A stretch of DNA of 64,000 bases from Indibacter alkaliphilus LW1 (GCF_000295935.2 NZ_ALWO02000054.1:77193-141192), one strand, 5' to 3'. Positions 16,076-25,559 are shown, counted from the first letter of the stretch. Notes: a model not told the origin generated them from the letters alone. A program made the numbers and translations.

Positions 16076-17914
16076 TTAGAAAAGGAAATAGCGTTGGGTC
16101 ATGGGTATTTCCTTCAGCGGATCACAGGTAAGCAACTCACCATTAGCCCTAACCTCGTAAGTTTCAGGATTTACTTCCAGCTTTGGCGTTGCATGGTTGT
16201 GGATCATGTCCTTTTTGAAGACATTTCTACAGTTGAACACTGGCAAGGACTTTTTGCCAAGTCCAAGTCTTTCCACTTTTCCATTGTCCAATGAAGCCTG
16301 TGACACGAAGTTGAAGGAACATTTTTGTATGGAGCGACCGTGATAGCCAAACATAGGTCTGAACATGACCGGCTGAGGGTAAGCAATGGAGCCATTTGGA
16401 TCACCCATTTTTGCGCCTACTACCATGCCTCCCTTGACCACGGTATCCACTTTCACACCGAACATAGCAGGATCCCAAATCACCAAATCCGCATACTTTC
16501 CTTTTTCCACGGATCCTACATAAGATGAAATGCCATGTGAAAGGGCAGGGTTGATGGTGTACTTGGCTATATATCTTTTGACTCTAAAATTGTCATTTCC
16601 GTTGGCAGCATCCACTTCCAGAGGCCCTCTCTGTAGTTTCATTTTATGGGCTGTCTGCCAGGTTCTTGAAATGGTTTCTCCTACTCGGCCCATTGCCTGA
16701 CTGTCGGAAGACATCATACTGAAGACCCCCATGTCATGTAAAATATCTTCTGCGGCAATGGTCTGAGGACGGATTCTGGAGTCCGCAAATGCCACATCTT
16801 CCGGGATCTTTTTGTCCAAATGATGAACAGACATCAACATATCCAAATGCTCATCCACTGTATTGACCGTGTAGGGTTTGGTTGGATTTGTTGAAGAAGG
16901 AAGGACATTTGGATACATGGCTATTTTGATGATGTCCGGAGCGTGACCACCACCTGCACCTTCGGTATGGAAAGTGTGGATTACTCTGCCATTGATGGCT
17001 TTGACTGAATCTTCAAGGAATCCGGCTTCATTTAAGGTGTCGGAGTGAATGGCCACCTGCACATCGTAGCGATCTGCTACACTAAGAGCCGTATCAATGG
17101 TTGAAGGAGTAGTCCCCCAATCTTCGTGAAGTTTCAGTCCCAAAGCTCCAGCTTCAATCTGCTCAGCAGCCGGTTGAAAAGAGGATACATTCCCTTTGCC
17201 CAAGAAGCCCACATTCATTGGGAATGCTTCGCAGGCCTCTAGCATGTTGTGTATCCAGTATCTGCCTGGTGTGACAGTGGTGGCTAAGGTGCCATCTACC
17301 GGACCTGTTCCTCCGCCCAGCATGGTAGTTATACCACTGTAAAGTGCCACGTCAAACTGTTGTGGGGCGATAAAGTGGATATGTGCATCTATTCCACCTG
17401 CAGTGACTATTTTTCCTGCGCAGCCATGCACATCAGTGGAGGCTCCGATTACCATCCCCGGTGTTATTCCTTCTTGGGTGTCGGGGTTACCTGCTTTGCC
17501 TATACCTACTATCCTACCATTTTTGATACCGATATCCGCTTTTACAATACCCCAATGATCTACAATGGTACAGCTGGTGAGGCATAGATCCAGTACATCA
17601 GATTCAGTGGCCGTAGTACTCTGCCCCATTCCATCCCTGATGGTTTTTCCTCCTCCAAATTTGTTCTCGTCACCGTATACCGCATAATCTTTCTCTATTT
17701 CGATAAAAAGATCCGTGTCTGCCAGTCTGATTTTATCGCCCACGGTTGGGCCAAATATTGATGCATATTTGTCCCTGGGGATATATAATTCCCCATCTAT
17801 GTATTTGACTGCAGAAGGGTCATTTTTTGCCAGTGCGTCGAGGCCCAGCATGGACAGGCCAGCTGTACTTAGCCCGACTACTTTTATCCATTCTCTTCTA
17901 TCCCAATTTGACAT
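16076..17914 (-). CDS. ureC: Urease alpha subunit with N-terminal Tat signal and Cys-less flap
   Basis: The catalytic subunit that hydrolyses urea to ammonia and carbamate at a di-nickel centre. All metal and catalytic residues are present with a constant +44 offset from Klebsiella numbering: H178, H180, carbamylated K261, H263, H290, H316, H364 and D404. Two features stand out. The first 30 residues (DRREWIK, then [18 protein letters not shown]) form a textbook twin-arginine signal with an ALA cleavage site; usual UreC begins near residue 45. The flap reads MSVHHLD instead of MVCHHLD, so the flap cysteine (Klebsiella C319) is V363. No alternative Met exists between the signal and the core. 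Length is 612 against about 567-570. Confidence 0.95.
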   Translation of the reverse strand: MSNWDRREWIKVVGLSTAGLSMLGLDALAKNDPSAVKYIDGELYIPRDKYASIFGPTVGDKIRLADTDLFIEIEKDYAVYGDENKFGGGKTIRDGMGQSTTATESDVLDLCLTSCTIVDHWGIVKADIGIKNGRIVGIGKAGNPDTQEGITPGMVIGASTDVHGCAGKIVTAGGIDAHIHFIAPQQFDVALYSGITTMLGGGTGPVDGTLATTVTPGRYWIHNMLEACEAFPMNVGFLGKGNVSSFQPAAEQIEAGALGLKLHEDWGTTPSTIDTALSVADRYDVQVAIHSDTLNEAGFLEDSVKAINGRVIHTFHTEGAGGGHAPDIIKIAMYPNVLPSSTNPTKPYTVNTVDEHLDMLMSVHHLDKKIPEDVAFADSRIRPQTIAAEDILHDMGVFSMMSSDSQAMGRVGETISRTWQTAHKMKLQRGPLEVDAANGNDNFRVKRYIAKYTINPALSHGISSYVGSVEKGKYADLVIWDPAMFGVKVDTVVKGGMVVGAKMGDPNGSIAYPQPVMFRPMFGYHGRSIQKCSFNFVSQASLDNGKVERLGLGKKSLPVFNCRNVFKKDMIHNHATPKLEVNPETYEVRANGELLTCDPLKEIPMTQRYFLF

Positions 17915-17928
17915 AATTTCTTTTTTGT

Positions 17929-18315
17929 TTATGGTTTTTGTTGCTTAGGTGTACTTTTAAAGCCTTCCTTTTGGGCTTTATCCAATGCTTTTGTCCTGGT
18001 GTTTTCGTTGGAAGCATTGCCTTCCAGAAGATTGTTGAATCCAGTGATTTTTTTATCGCCTCCAAATTCTACTAGGATGACTGTTTTCTTTTCACCCGGT
18101 TCAAATCTTACCGCAGTACTGGCGGGGATATTCAAACGCATACCTATGGATGCTTCTCTGTCAAATTCCAGTGCTTTATTGGTTTCAAAAAAATGGTAGT
18201 GAGAGCCTACTTGAATAGGCCGATCTCCTGTATTGGATACCTCTACCCTTACAGTGTTCCTGCCTACATTGGCCTTGATTTCTTCTTTTCTAAGAATGTA
18301 TTCTCCTGGTATCAT
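17929..18315 (-). CDS. ureB: Urease beta subunit
   Basis: About 128 residues from [13 protein letters not shown] (ATG at 18315), the standard UreB start. An upstream in-frame ATG at 18357 would add 14 residues and overlap ureA by 20 bp. Signature stretches are [17 protein letters not shown] and [15 protein letters not shown]. UreB packs against UreC and UreA in the (ABC)3 assembly. The C-terminus carries a roughly 30-residue Lys/Asn/Gln-rich tail ([15 protein letters not shown]). There is no signal peptide, so export would require travel with UreC. It lies 14 bp before ureC. Confidence 0.93.
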   Translation of the reverse strand: MIPGEYILRKEEIKANVGRNTVRVEVSNTGDRPIQVGSHYHFFETNKALEFDREASIGMRLNIPASTAVRFEPGEKKTVILVEFGGDKKITGFNNLLEGNASNENTRTKALDKAQKEGFKSTPKQQKP

Positions 18316-18337
18316 AGTTGTCTTATTTAAAGGTGGA

Positions 18338-18643
18338 TCATCGAATAGGGTGGTCAACAGTGATTAGTTTGACACCATCCGGAAAGGTGGCTTCTATCTG
18401 TAGTTCATGAACCATGTCCGATACGCCTTCCATGACCTGGTTTTTTTTGAGGAGCTTGGTGCCAAACTGCATCAGGTCGGCAACTGATTTTTTACCATCA
18501 CGGGCTTCCTCCATCAGTCTCCCACTGATATAGGCGATTGACTCAGGATAATTGAGCTTCAAACCTCGCTTGAGTCTTTTTGCGGCCAACTCCCCAGCAA
18601 GGTGGAGGAGGAGCTTTTCTGTTTCTACTGGATTCAAATGCAT
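18338..18643 (-). CDS. ureA: Urease gamma subunit
   Basis: A 101-residue UreA from the ATG at 18643: [41 protein letters not shown] and the end [15 protein letters not shown]. These are the classical UreA blocks. Upstream in-frame codons belong to the end of the porin gene, so the start is clear. It is separate from UreB, unlike the fused A-B subunit of Helicobacter. It begins 32 bp after the porin. Confidence 0.95.
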   Translation of the reverse strand: MHLNPVETEKLLLHLAGELAAKRLKRGLKLNYPESIAYISGRLMEEARDGKKSVADLMQFGTKLLKKNQVMEGVSDMVHELQIEATFPDGVKLITVDHPIR

Positions 18644-18675
18644 GGAATTGTTCTTTTTATTATTGTTTGATTGAA

Positions 18676-20064
18676 TTATAAGAATGTCTGAAACTGTAGC
18701 GTAAACTGTCCCAAATATCCATCCATTGATGTAGGAGAGAGGAAGTTTGGTCTGAGTGAATATTGGACTGAGACTTTGGCGTTGTGCTTTTGCACAAACA
18801 TATTGGCTCCCCAATCCCATTTGATGGATGGTAGTGCCAGGGCTTCAAAATTGGCTCGGGTGTATGCAATAAATGGCTGAAACCTCAATTTGTCGTTGCC
18901 ACTGAAATCAGGTAGTTTAAAACCGGTTTGATTATATAAAATTTTGCCTGTCCCGATCATCGGTGCCGAATTTCCTGGTCCTGAAATTGAGGTTTTGCCT
19001 GTAAACCCAGCATCTATTGAACCTATATTCATAATACCAAAATGCCGGAGGTAATTGGGTCCAAACTGGTAAACAAAAAATCCGGTATAGGAGGTAAATG
19101 CCATATTTTTGGTTTTTTGACCTACTGGTAAGTCCAAGAATAGATCCACTGCTTTTAATGAAATGGGATGATGTACTTTTTCTCCCTGTTGAAGGCTCTG
19201 TGTACCTTCATTTTGATGATAAAATCCTACACCTAGATTGAGTACTTTTTTGCTCCCCAAGTAGCTTCCGACTTTGAAGGGGAGTTGGTTAGATTCCTGT
19301 TCCAGAAAATGATATTCGAAATAACCACCCAGGGAAGGTTTTACAATCCCACTGTTATCCACTGCCACATTTTCTTCCAATGGTTGTAGGTCAGTAGCGA
19401 AGGGCTTGTTTAAGCTCAGCCTATACTCTAATTTTCCTGCTTTGCCTTTGCCGTATATTCCATACATCCTGACAAATTGGTCTGAAGCTTCCACCAATGG
19501 AAATGAAAAAATAGGTGAATCCAATGTGAGAAAATTGGTTGTACTGACCATAGAAATTCTCGAAACCCCCAAATAGGAATGCAGGCCTGCACCTAGATAT
19601 AGGCTGAAGAAACTATTGGTGCCTGTAATAGGATCAAACTCCGGAATTACGGCATATTCAGAAGTGAAGTCATGGAAAAACATACCGGGTTTTTTCCCTG
19701 CACCATAGCCCCCTGTTCCCTCCGCACCCGCAGCACCTCCATTAATAAATGTCTGGTTGTTGATGCCAAAATGCGCCATCATCATAAATCTAGGCGAAAT
19801 CTGTCCTGTTAGGATCATCCGCATCCTTCTAGCGCCAATGTCGAAAGAACGCTGGGCGGCCTGCCCATTGATGCTGGTGCCTGGATTGAGCTGCATTTCC
19901 CTTACCCAAATCTGATTCCAAAACATCAGTCTTAAGTACCTGCTGTCATCCTCCGAGATTTTTACCCTAAAACCATTTTCATACTCGGGCACATATTGGG
20001 CATAAACGGATTTCATGTCTGAAATCAGAAACAATACACTCAAAATGGTTATACTTCTCTTCAT
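18676..20064 (-). CDS. Outer-membrane porin heading the urease operon
   Basis: A beta-barrel protein of about 462 residues: signal peptide [14 protein letters not shown]...YAQ, alternating amphipathic strands ([38 protein letters not shown]), and an aromatic C-terminus ending LQFQTFL. It looks like a Bacteroidota porin of the OprP/phosphate-selective group, but I cannot assign it firmly. I prefer the ATG at 20064 to the one at 20076 because it places a basic n-region before the hydrophobic core. It lies 32 bp ahead of ureA and behind the phased operator array, so it is very probably in the urease operon. It may admit urea or a nickel complex (inference). Confidence 0.7.
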   Translation of the reverse strand: MKRSITILSVLFLISDMKSVYAQYVPEYENGFRVKISEDDSRYLRLMFWNQIWVREMQLNPGTSINGQAAQRSFDIGARRMRMILTGQISPRFMMMAHFGINNQTFINGGAAGAEGTGGYGAGKKPGMFFHDFTSEYAVIPEFDPITGTNSFFSLYLGAGLHSYLGVSRISMVSTTNFLTLDSPIFSFPLVEASDQFVRMYGIYGKGKAGKLEYRLSLNKPFATDLQPLEENVAVDNSGIVKPSLGGYFEYHFLEQESNQLPFKVGSYLGSKKVLNLGVGFYHQNEGTQSLQQGEKVHHPISLKAVDLFLDLPVGQKTKNMAFTSYTGFFVYQFGPNYLRHFGIMNIGSIDAGFTGKTSISGPGNSAPMIGTGKILYNQTGFKLPDFSGNDKLRFQPFIAYTRANFEALALPSIKWDWGANMFVQKHNAKVSVQYSLRPNFLSPTSMDGYLGQFTLQFQTFL

Positions 20065-20095
20065 TAGGTGATCCATTTCGGACTAACTTTCGAAG

Positions 20096-20103
20096 CGAAG
20101 ATA
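20096..20103 (-). promoter_or_regulatory. Candidate -7 element of the porin-urease operon
   Basis: Minus-strand TATCTTCG matches TAnnTTTG except for one base. It lies exactly 11 bp from the nearest operator unit (20114), as in the uptake-operon promoter, and about 32 bp before the ATG at 20064. Confidence 0.45.
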
Positions 20104-20113
20104 TTTTGGACTT

Positions 20114-20152
20114 ATTAGGATGGTTTAAGAAAGAAATTAAAATTTGATTAGA
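20114..20152 (-). promoter_or_regulatory. 11-bp-phased operator array (urease operon)
   Basis: Plus-strand units ATTAGG (20114), TTAAGA (20125), ATTAAA (20136) and ATTAGA (20147) start exactly 11 bp apart. The distal part AATTAAAATTTGATTAGA differs at one base from the uptake-operon array. The array lies between the kinase gene and the porin start and is phased with the -7 element at 20096-20103. Confidence 0.65.
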
Positions 20153-20195
20153 GAGGGGGAAGCATGTAAAGCTTTTAGTGATTTGATAGTCACTG

Positions 20196-21596
20196 TTATA
20201 AGGTCTCAAAATTGGTGTTCTCCGATACTGCTACAGGCAACTCCACAGTGAAAATAGACCCATAGTTAGGTTTGGACATCACAGAGATGGTTCCGCCGTG
20301 CATGTTGATAATATCCATGGTAAGGGGGAGGCCAATGCCAAAACCTTCAAAAGATAGGGTGTTTGTGGCGCGGTAATAGGGTAGAAAAATATTTGGAATG
20401 TCATCCTTTGGAATTCCGATTCCATTGTCAATGATTCTTATAAAAATTTTATTGGCTTTTATACCATATTTGATTTTCACCTGTTTTTGGTTTGAGTACT
20501 TTATTCCGTTGAGAACGATATTGGTCAATGCAAGATTCAGAAGGCTTTCGTTTCCATTGACTAGGAGAAAATGATGCCTCAACATTTTTGAAGGGGATCC
20601 GATTTTCAATTTGAAATTACTGTCCATTCGAATGACGGAATCATAAATGGACTTCACCAGTTCGTCTATCCGCACTTTTCCCCATTCCCTTTTTTGTTTT
20701 CCGGTGCCTGAACGTGCCACCTCCAAAAGTGTATTGACAATATGGTTCAGCTTTTCCGCTTCCTGATTGATGGTTTCCAGTGGTTCATATAATGCATGTT
20801 TTTTGTCAAGTTTGGCCAGAGCGATCTCTACCTCGCCCATGATAACGGTAAGGGGAGTTCTTAAAGAATGTGTAGTGTTTCCGATGAATTTCTGCTGGGT
20901 TTTGAATGCTTCGTCTATACGGGCCAGCATGTCATTAAATGTGTCTTTTAACTCTGCAATTTCATCGCTAAATTCCCCTTTCTCCAATCTGGTTCCCAAG
21001 TTGAATGCGTTGATGCTATTGACACTTTTGATAAGCCTTAATACTGGGTCAAACAACCTCTTTGAAAAAATAATTGAGGTAATTATCATCGTCAAGACCG
21101 CTACTAAGAAAGCTGCTGCAAGGGATGCCCTTAGTTTTTTCCTATACGCGTTTCCGGTTATGTCCTCAGCTGCACTGAGTACGAGGAAGTCCTCACCAGT
21201 ATTTTTATTTTTAAATATAACCCCTGCATAAGACTTGTTTTTGATAACTTCCCCTGCAGTTCCATCGCGCGTTAATTGATGGAAAAAATCTTGACTTAAG
21301 GGGAAATCAATTTTGGACTTATCAAGTTGGCTGCCTGATTCCAATTTCAACACTACATCTTCTGCTTCAGTAATTCGGTGGACTTGCTGTCTTGAAAGTT
21401 CCAGAAGGACCTCTTGGAAGTTTTCATTTTGATGGGCTACTGCAATAATGGCTGCCCTGTCTTCCAGACTTTTGAGAAAATTCTGTTTTCTGAAGCCCGA
21501 AGAGAGATTGTACATGATGATGTTGACCGAAAAAAGCAAGACAGCCATCACTCCTGTGAAAATCAGGGTTAATCTATATTGAGAGGAAAGCCTCAT
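20196..21596 (-). CDS. Membrane sensor histidine kinase (HAMP type)
   Basis: A 466-residue kinase: TM1 (about 10-30), periplasmic sensor loop (about 31-155), TM2 (about 160-183), HAMP, HisKA box THSLRTPLTVIMGEVEIAL, N box NLALTNIVLNGIKYS, G1 DNGIGIPKDDI and G2 GFGIGLPLTM. All catalytic motifs are intact. It overlaps the response regulator upstream by 4 bp and points toward the urease operon 130 bp further on. The organisation resembles CusS/CzcS-type metal sensors. A nickel, urea or pH stimulus is inferred only from position. Confidence 0.9.
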   Translation of the reverse strand: MRLSSQYRLTLIFTGVMAVLLFSVNIIMYNLSSGFRKQNFLKSLEDRAAIIAVAHQNENFQEVLLELSRQQVHRITEAEDVVLKLESGSQLDKSKIDFPLSQDFFHQLTRDGTAGEVIKNKSYAGVIFKNKNTGEDFLVLSAAEDITGNAYRKKLRASLAAAFLVAVLTMIITSIIFSKRLFDPVLRLIKSVNSINAFNLGTRLEKGEFSDEIAELKDTFNDMLARIDEAFKTQQKFIGNTTHSLRTPLTVIMGEVEIALAKLDKKHALYEPLETINQEAEKLNHIVNTLLEVARSGTGKQKREWGKVRIDELVKSIYDSVIRMDSNFKLKIGSPSKMLRHHFLLVNGNESLLNLALTNIVLNGIKYSNQKQVKIKYGIKANKIFIRIIDNGIGIPKDDIPNIFLPYYRATNTLSFEGFGIGLPLTMDIINMHGGTISVMSKPNYGSIFTVELPVAVSENTNFETL

Positions 21597-22273
21597 ACCG
21601 CCGCCTTCATCACATAACCTACACCTACCACCGTATGGATAAGTTTCGGTTCAAAGTCCTTATCTATTTTTTTCCTAAGGTAGTTGATATATACGTCAAC
21701 CACATTGGTACCTATGTTGAATTCATAGCCCCAAACAGCCTCCAGTATATCTAGTCTTGGAAGAACCCTTTTCTGGTTCATCATCAGGTGTTCAAGAAGT
21801 TTGAACTCGGTAGAGGTGAGGCTGATGATTTTATTGTTACGGGTGACTTCCATGGTGACCAGATCCATCTTGAGGTCAGCAAGGGAAATGGTGTTGTCCT
21901 CAATTTTATGTCTATTGGATCTGCGGATCAGACTTCTCATTCTAGCACCCAATTCGGCAATTTTGAAAGGCTTGGTCATGTAATCGTCCGCGTGGATATC
22001 AAGGCCTTTGACCACGTCTTCTGTAGAGTTTAGGGCAGAAAGAATCAGGATAGGTACATTTGGATCAAATCGTCGGATATTGCCGCAAACCTCAAGTCCG
22101 TTTATGCCCGGGACCATAATGTCCAAAATAATCAGATCAAAGGAATGAAGTCCGGCAAGTTTTAAAGCCGTGTACCCATCCATCGCCACTGCAAAATCAT
22201 AGCCTTCGCCCTCAAGTCCCCGCTTGATGATCGAAATTACCTTGGGTTCATCTTCCAATAGAAGTATTTTCAT
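21593..22273 (-). CDS. OmpR/PhoB-family response regulator
   Basis: A 226-residue regulator: receiver domain (phospho-acceptor Asp in LIILDIMVPG, Lys in MTKPFKI) and C-terminal winged helix (LTSTEFKLLEHLMMN; GTNVVDVYINYLRKKID; VVGVGYVMK). CusR-like subgroup. Members bind tandem direct repeats with roughly 10-11 bp spacing. Arrays of exactly this kind lie ahead of the urease and uptake operons next door, so this protein is the natural candidate to bind them. It is cotranscribed with the kinase (4-bp overlap). Confidence 0.92.
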   Translation of the reverse strand: MKILLLEDEPKVISIIKRGLEGEGYDFAVAMDGYTALKLAGLHSFDLIILDIMVPGINGLEVCGNIRRFDPNVPILILSALNSTEDVVKGLDIHADDYMTKPFKIAELGARMRSLIRRSNRHKIEDNTISLADLKMDLVTMEVTRNNKIISLTSTEFKLLEHLMMNQKRVLPRLDILEAVWGYEFNIGTNVVDVYINYLRKKIDKDFEPKLIHTVVGVGYVMKAAV

Positions 22274-23420
22274 GATTAGGTCATTGATTTTGTATGAAAA
22301 AGTAATATTACCAAAATTCTAAAATTTCTTTGGCCTAACAACTGTAATACACACGTTAACTTAGTAAATAAATCATTTTAGGGAACGGATGAAACTATTT
22401 AAAGTCTATTTTTCACCTGATTTTGCAGCGCAGTCTTTTTATAAATTTACTTTTCTAACTTAAAGCTTTTGTAAAAAAATAAATTGGCGCTGAACAATTA
22501 AAAGCTGGAGAGCAGGTTCAAAAGTAATTTGTTATTTTTCTTACTAATGCTTCCCAAGTTATGCCTGTCCCTGCTCACGTGTCCGATGTGATGGTGTAGG
22601 TTTTTCAAGGGATTAAAACAGGAGGAGTTTTCTGGGTAGGATTTATTCCGTTCCCCCTTGCACTCAGAGCATGGACATGCAGACAGATGGTTCATCATTA
22701 GCCATCAAAAGCTCCAGCTCAAGGAGTGAAAAGTATGCAACAATATCATGGCTACTTCTGAAAATATTGGATTTGTTCTCCGTCTGCTGGATGGAGAGCA
22801 GATACAACAATGTCATGACTCTGATAAAGAGTATGTCCTGATCAGCCTCCATATATGTAATGCATTTTTTACTGTTGAGTTTAGCTCAAAAAGGAAAGGA
22901 GGTAGCCATGAATGAGTATGTCATCAAACTTCAAAAGGTAAGTGATAAGAAAATTATATGGTAGAAAACCCTGGCTTTACCATTTCCAACTGTCTTTCTT
23001 TCAATTGCTGAATTGAGCCCCATTGAAAGGATGCAATGTTGAAAAAATGCTGCTTTGCCAAGGGTGCCTAAACCTGCCAAGAAAAACAGGGCTTTCAAGA
23101 GGAAACCTTCCCGGTTTTTTCAAAACATACTTCTGTAAATGGCGATTCTTTTCTTTCTGTTTTTTTGTTAATCTTTCCAATAAAATGTAAAGAATGTCCT
23201 TTGTTTAATAATGGTTTTGCATTTAATATTTATCTGGATCAGCAACTTAAATACGGGTATTTTTGGATTTACAGAAATTTATAGTACTCAATGGAAGAGT
23301 TGCTGCAATTATATTTATAAGTGTAAAACGTATCCTCTAATTTGGCTTGAAGAGATAAAATCATTTTGAATTTATGGCAAAAATTACTTCCTTCATAAAC
23401 CAATAAGCCTATAACCTATT
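22274..23420. other. 1.15-kb gene-poor interval
   Basis: No convincing gene is seen. Two short, overlapping minus-strand frames (22498-22698 and 22664-22852) lie in different phases and match nothing I know; they could be the remains of one broken gene. A 5-prime fragment of the dispersed 45-residue microprotein lies at 22958-23011. A TATTTTTG -7-like element is at 23258-23265, about 155 bp before the sigma-factor gene. Confidence 0.4.
22958..23011 (+). pseudogene. 5-prime fragment of the dispersed microprotein
   Basis: Reads MVENPGFTISN and then runs into a stop at codon 18. The intact copy at 35694 starts MVEKPHFSISD. The DNA around the start (AAAATTATATGGTAGAAAA) is identical in both copies, so the homology includes the ribosome-binding region. 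The 3-prime two-thirds of the gene is missing. Confidence 0.5.
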
Positions 23421-24065
23421 ATGAAAGAAAGAGTTAATGAGAGTTTCTCATTAAAAGAGAAGCCTATATCAATTGATGTCGAAATTTCGAAAAGACCTGA
23501 TTTTGAATTATGGAAGGCTTTTTTGGCGGGTAATAAATCCGCTTTTATAAATATTTACGAGACTTATTTTGATGTTCTATTCAGTTACGGGATGCGTATA
23601 ACCCCCAATGAAGAAGTTGTTAAGGACAGTATCCATGACGTGTTTTTTGATTTGAGGAAAAACAGCAAAAATATTGGGGATACTAACCATATTAAGTTTT
23701 ATTTATTCAAATGTCTAAAAGTGAGACTTTTTAAAGAACTAAAAGGATGGGTAGGAAAGCGTGGTGGTTTGGATGATCATACTCCTTTCGAAATCACTTT
23801 TTCATATGAACAAATGTTGATAAATAGCCAAATGGATGCAGAACAAACTGCCAAAATTAAAAATGCTATTGAAGATTTGTCACCAAGAAAGAGAGAGGCA
23901 GTTTATTATATTTATTTTGAGGGACTCAACTATGAAGAAGTAAAGGAACTGATGGGGTTATCAAGTGCCAAATCTGCAAGAGATCTTGTATACAAAGCCC
24001 TTAGAAAATTGAGAAATTCATTAGGTTTCCTTCCTCCACTTTTTTATATTTTAGAAACACATTAA
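23421..24065 (+). CDS. ECF RNA polymerase sigma factor
   Basis: A 214-residue sigma-70 family protein with only regions 2 and 4. Region 2 is about residues 30-95 (FINIYETYFDVLFSYGMRI; EEVVKDSIHDVFFDLRKN). Region 4 is about 145-200 (LSPRKREAVYYIYFEGLNYEEVKELMGL). A FecR-like gene, an STN-type SusC and a SusD follow. This is the standard trans-envelope arrangement in which the loaded SusC signals through FecR to the sigma factor. A phosphate-ester signal is inferred from the phosphatases downstream. Confidence 0.9.
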   Translation: MKERVNESFSLKEKPISIDVEISKRPDFELWKAFLAGNKSAFINIYETYFDVLFSYGMRITPNEEVVKDSIHDVFFDLRKNSKNIGDTNHIKFYLFKCLKVRLFKELKGWVGKRGGLDDHTPFEITFSYEQMLINSQMDAEQTAKIKNAIEDLSPRKREAVYYIYFEGLNYEEVKELMGLSSAKSARDLVYKALRKLRNSLGFLPPLFYILETH

Positions 24066-24343
24066 AATTTTCTCACAGAAATATTTAGTGTGATTCATTA
24101 AACGGAATTTTTCAACCTGCGCACAATTGATTTTTTTAAAATAATAATTGTAAAAATTTGATCTAGATAACCTGAAGTTTTTGGATCAGATTTTAAATTC
24201 ACATAGGATATGATAGATGATTTTTCTGAATCATTCGCCATTTAGTCTGCGGAATAAATTTTTGTCAAAAAAAAAATAGGATTTTTAGGCGTTGTTCCCT
24301 TAATAATTTGCTTTACCTATTAAAAATTGATTCGACTATTTAT

Positions 24344-25381
24344 ATGCCACAAATCAAAGACCTTTTAGAAGACCTGGAATTTATTAGGTGGGTAAAAAAA
24401 CCCGACAAAGATCTCAATCTCTATTGGGAAAGGTGGATAGCATCAAATCCTGATAGGATAGAGGATATAAAACTGGCTAAACAAATTCTGCTGAACCTTA
24501 AGTTTCCTGCTAAAACACCAAGTATGGAAACAAAGAGAGAAGTATTGAACAAATTACTTAAAGACTATTCAACAGGAACCTCTCAAAGAAAGACTCCCAG
24601 AAACATTCAGACGTCTTTTTGGAACAATCAATTCAGTAGAGTGGCAGCCATTCTTGTAGTAATTTTCGCAATATCATTTTTGTTTCATGCTATACTTAAA
24701 GAGAATAGACCAGAAGCAGGCGATCAAATTCCATCATGGTTTTTCATTACAAAAAGTACCAATTATGGGGAAAAACTCAATTTTGCTCTACCTGATGGAT
24801 CTATGGTTTGGCTTAATGCTGGAAGCAGTTTAGAATTTCCCAGTGCTTTTGAGGATAATGTAAGACTGGTAAAATTACATGGGGAAGGGTTTTTCGAAAT
24901 TGCTGAAGATGTTGCAAAACCTTTCAAAGTACAAACTGGTAATTTGACCATTACGGCTCTAGGAACGTCATTTAATGTAAACAACAGAGATAAGGATGAT
25001 TTGAGAGTTTCTTTAGTAACTGGAAAGGTTAAGGTAGACGATACATTCAGTGAAGGAGAATATTTTTTAATCCCGGGACAGGAACTTGTTTACAACCCTG
25101 AAGATAAAACAGGAGCAGTCTACCCTTTTGATTTGGAACTGGTTCAAGGCTGGAGAAACGGTACATTGGTTTTTAAAAAGGCTCCTTTTGAACATGTCAA
25201 AAGTGAACTGGAAAGATGGTATGGTGTGACCATAAGCACCTCTGGAAGTTACTCTACCTCATGGCATTTCAATGGGAAATTTGAAAATCAAACCCTTGAA
25301 ACCGTCCTTTTAAGCCTTTCCAATATTGAAGAATTCAAATATGAAATAGAAGGCAAAAAAGTTAATATCTCCTTTAATTAA
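24344..25381 (+). CDS. FecR-family anti-sigma factor
   Basis: About 345 residues from the ATG at 24344 (MPQIKDLLEDLEFIRWV); an in-frame TTG at 24308 is less likely. The cytoplasmic N-terminal sigma-binding part comes first, then one membrane segment (about 105-125, VAAILVVIFAISFLFHAI), then the periplasmic FecR domain (LPDGSMVWLNAGSSLEFPSAF; VQTGNLTITALGTSFNV) and a C-terminal DUF4974-like STN-binding domain (FKKAPFEHVKSELERWYGV). It holds the ECF sigma inactive until the SusC plug signals. It sits between sigma and susC. Confidence 0.92.
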   Translation: MPQIKDLLEDLEFIRWVKKPDKDLNLYWERWIASNPDRIEDIKLAKQILLNLKFPAKTPSMETKREVLNKLLKDYSTGTSQRKTPRNIQTSFWNNQFSRVAAILVVIFAISFLFHAILKENRPEAGDQIPSWFFITKSTNYGEKLNFALPDGSMVWLNAGSSLEFPSAFEDNVRLVKLHGEGFFEIAEDVAKPFKVQTGNLTITALGTSFNVNNRDKDDLRVSLVTGKVKVDDTFSEGEYFLIPGQELVYNPEDKTGAVYPFDLELVQGWRNGTLVFKKAPFEHVKSELERWYGVTISTSGSYSTSWHFNGKFENQTLETVLLSLSNIEEFKYEIEGKKVNISFN

Positions 25382-25437
25382 GTAAAAAAGTCATGACCCA
25401 AAATAACATGAAAATTAATGATACATCCTGAAAAAAA

Positions 25438-25463
25438 GGCCAACTGATTTAAATCAGTTAGCC
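25438..25463. repeat. Palindromic hairpin between fecR and susC
   Basis: GGC-C-AACTGATTT/AAATCAGTT-A-GCC forms a stem whose central 18 bp are a perfect palindrome. Its core TGATTTAAATCA (25445-25456) is identical to the core of the FNR-type box at 1387. Seven A precede it, so it would be a terminator on the minus strand. On the plus strand it may attenuate transcription between fecR and susC or bind a Crp/Fnr protein. Confidence 0.5.
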
Positions 25464-25559
25464 CATTTAATAGTGGTTACGGGCATATCGAAACATTGGG
25501 GAATGTGAATGCTCCTGATAACCAGGCCTAGTGAATTTATCAATAAACCAATCAAAAAT

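Noticed and set aside
18338-18820. Longer UreA reading frame starting at 18820
   Set aside because: The extra 59 residues translate the end of the porin gene in another frame; the conserved UreA start MHLNP lies at 18643 and matches the family length.
22498-22852. Two short minus-strand frames of 60 to 66 codons
   Set aside because: They overlap in different phases and have no recognisable motif or clear ribosome-binding site. I note them only as a possible broken gene.
22274-23420. CRISPR array, tRNA or rRNA genes in the large gaps
   Set aside because: No regularly spaced repeats, clover-leaf pattern or rRNA-like conserved stretch was visible there or in the other gaps; this was by eye only.
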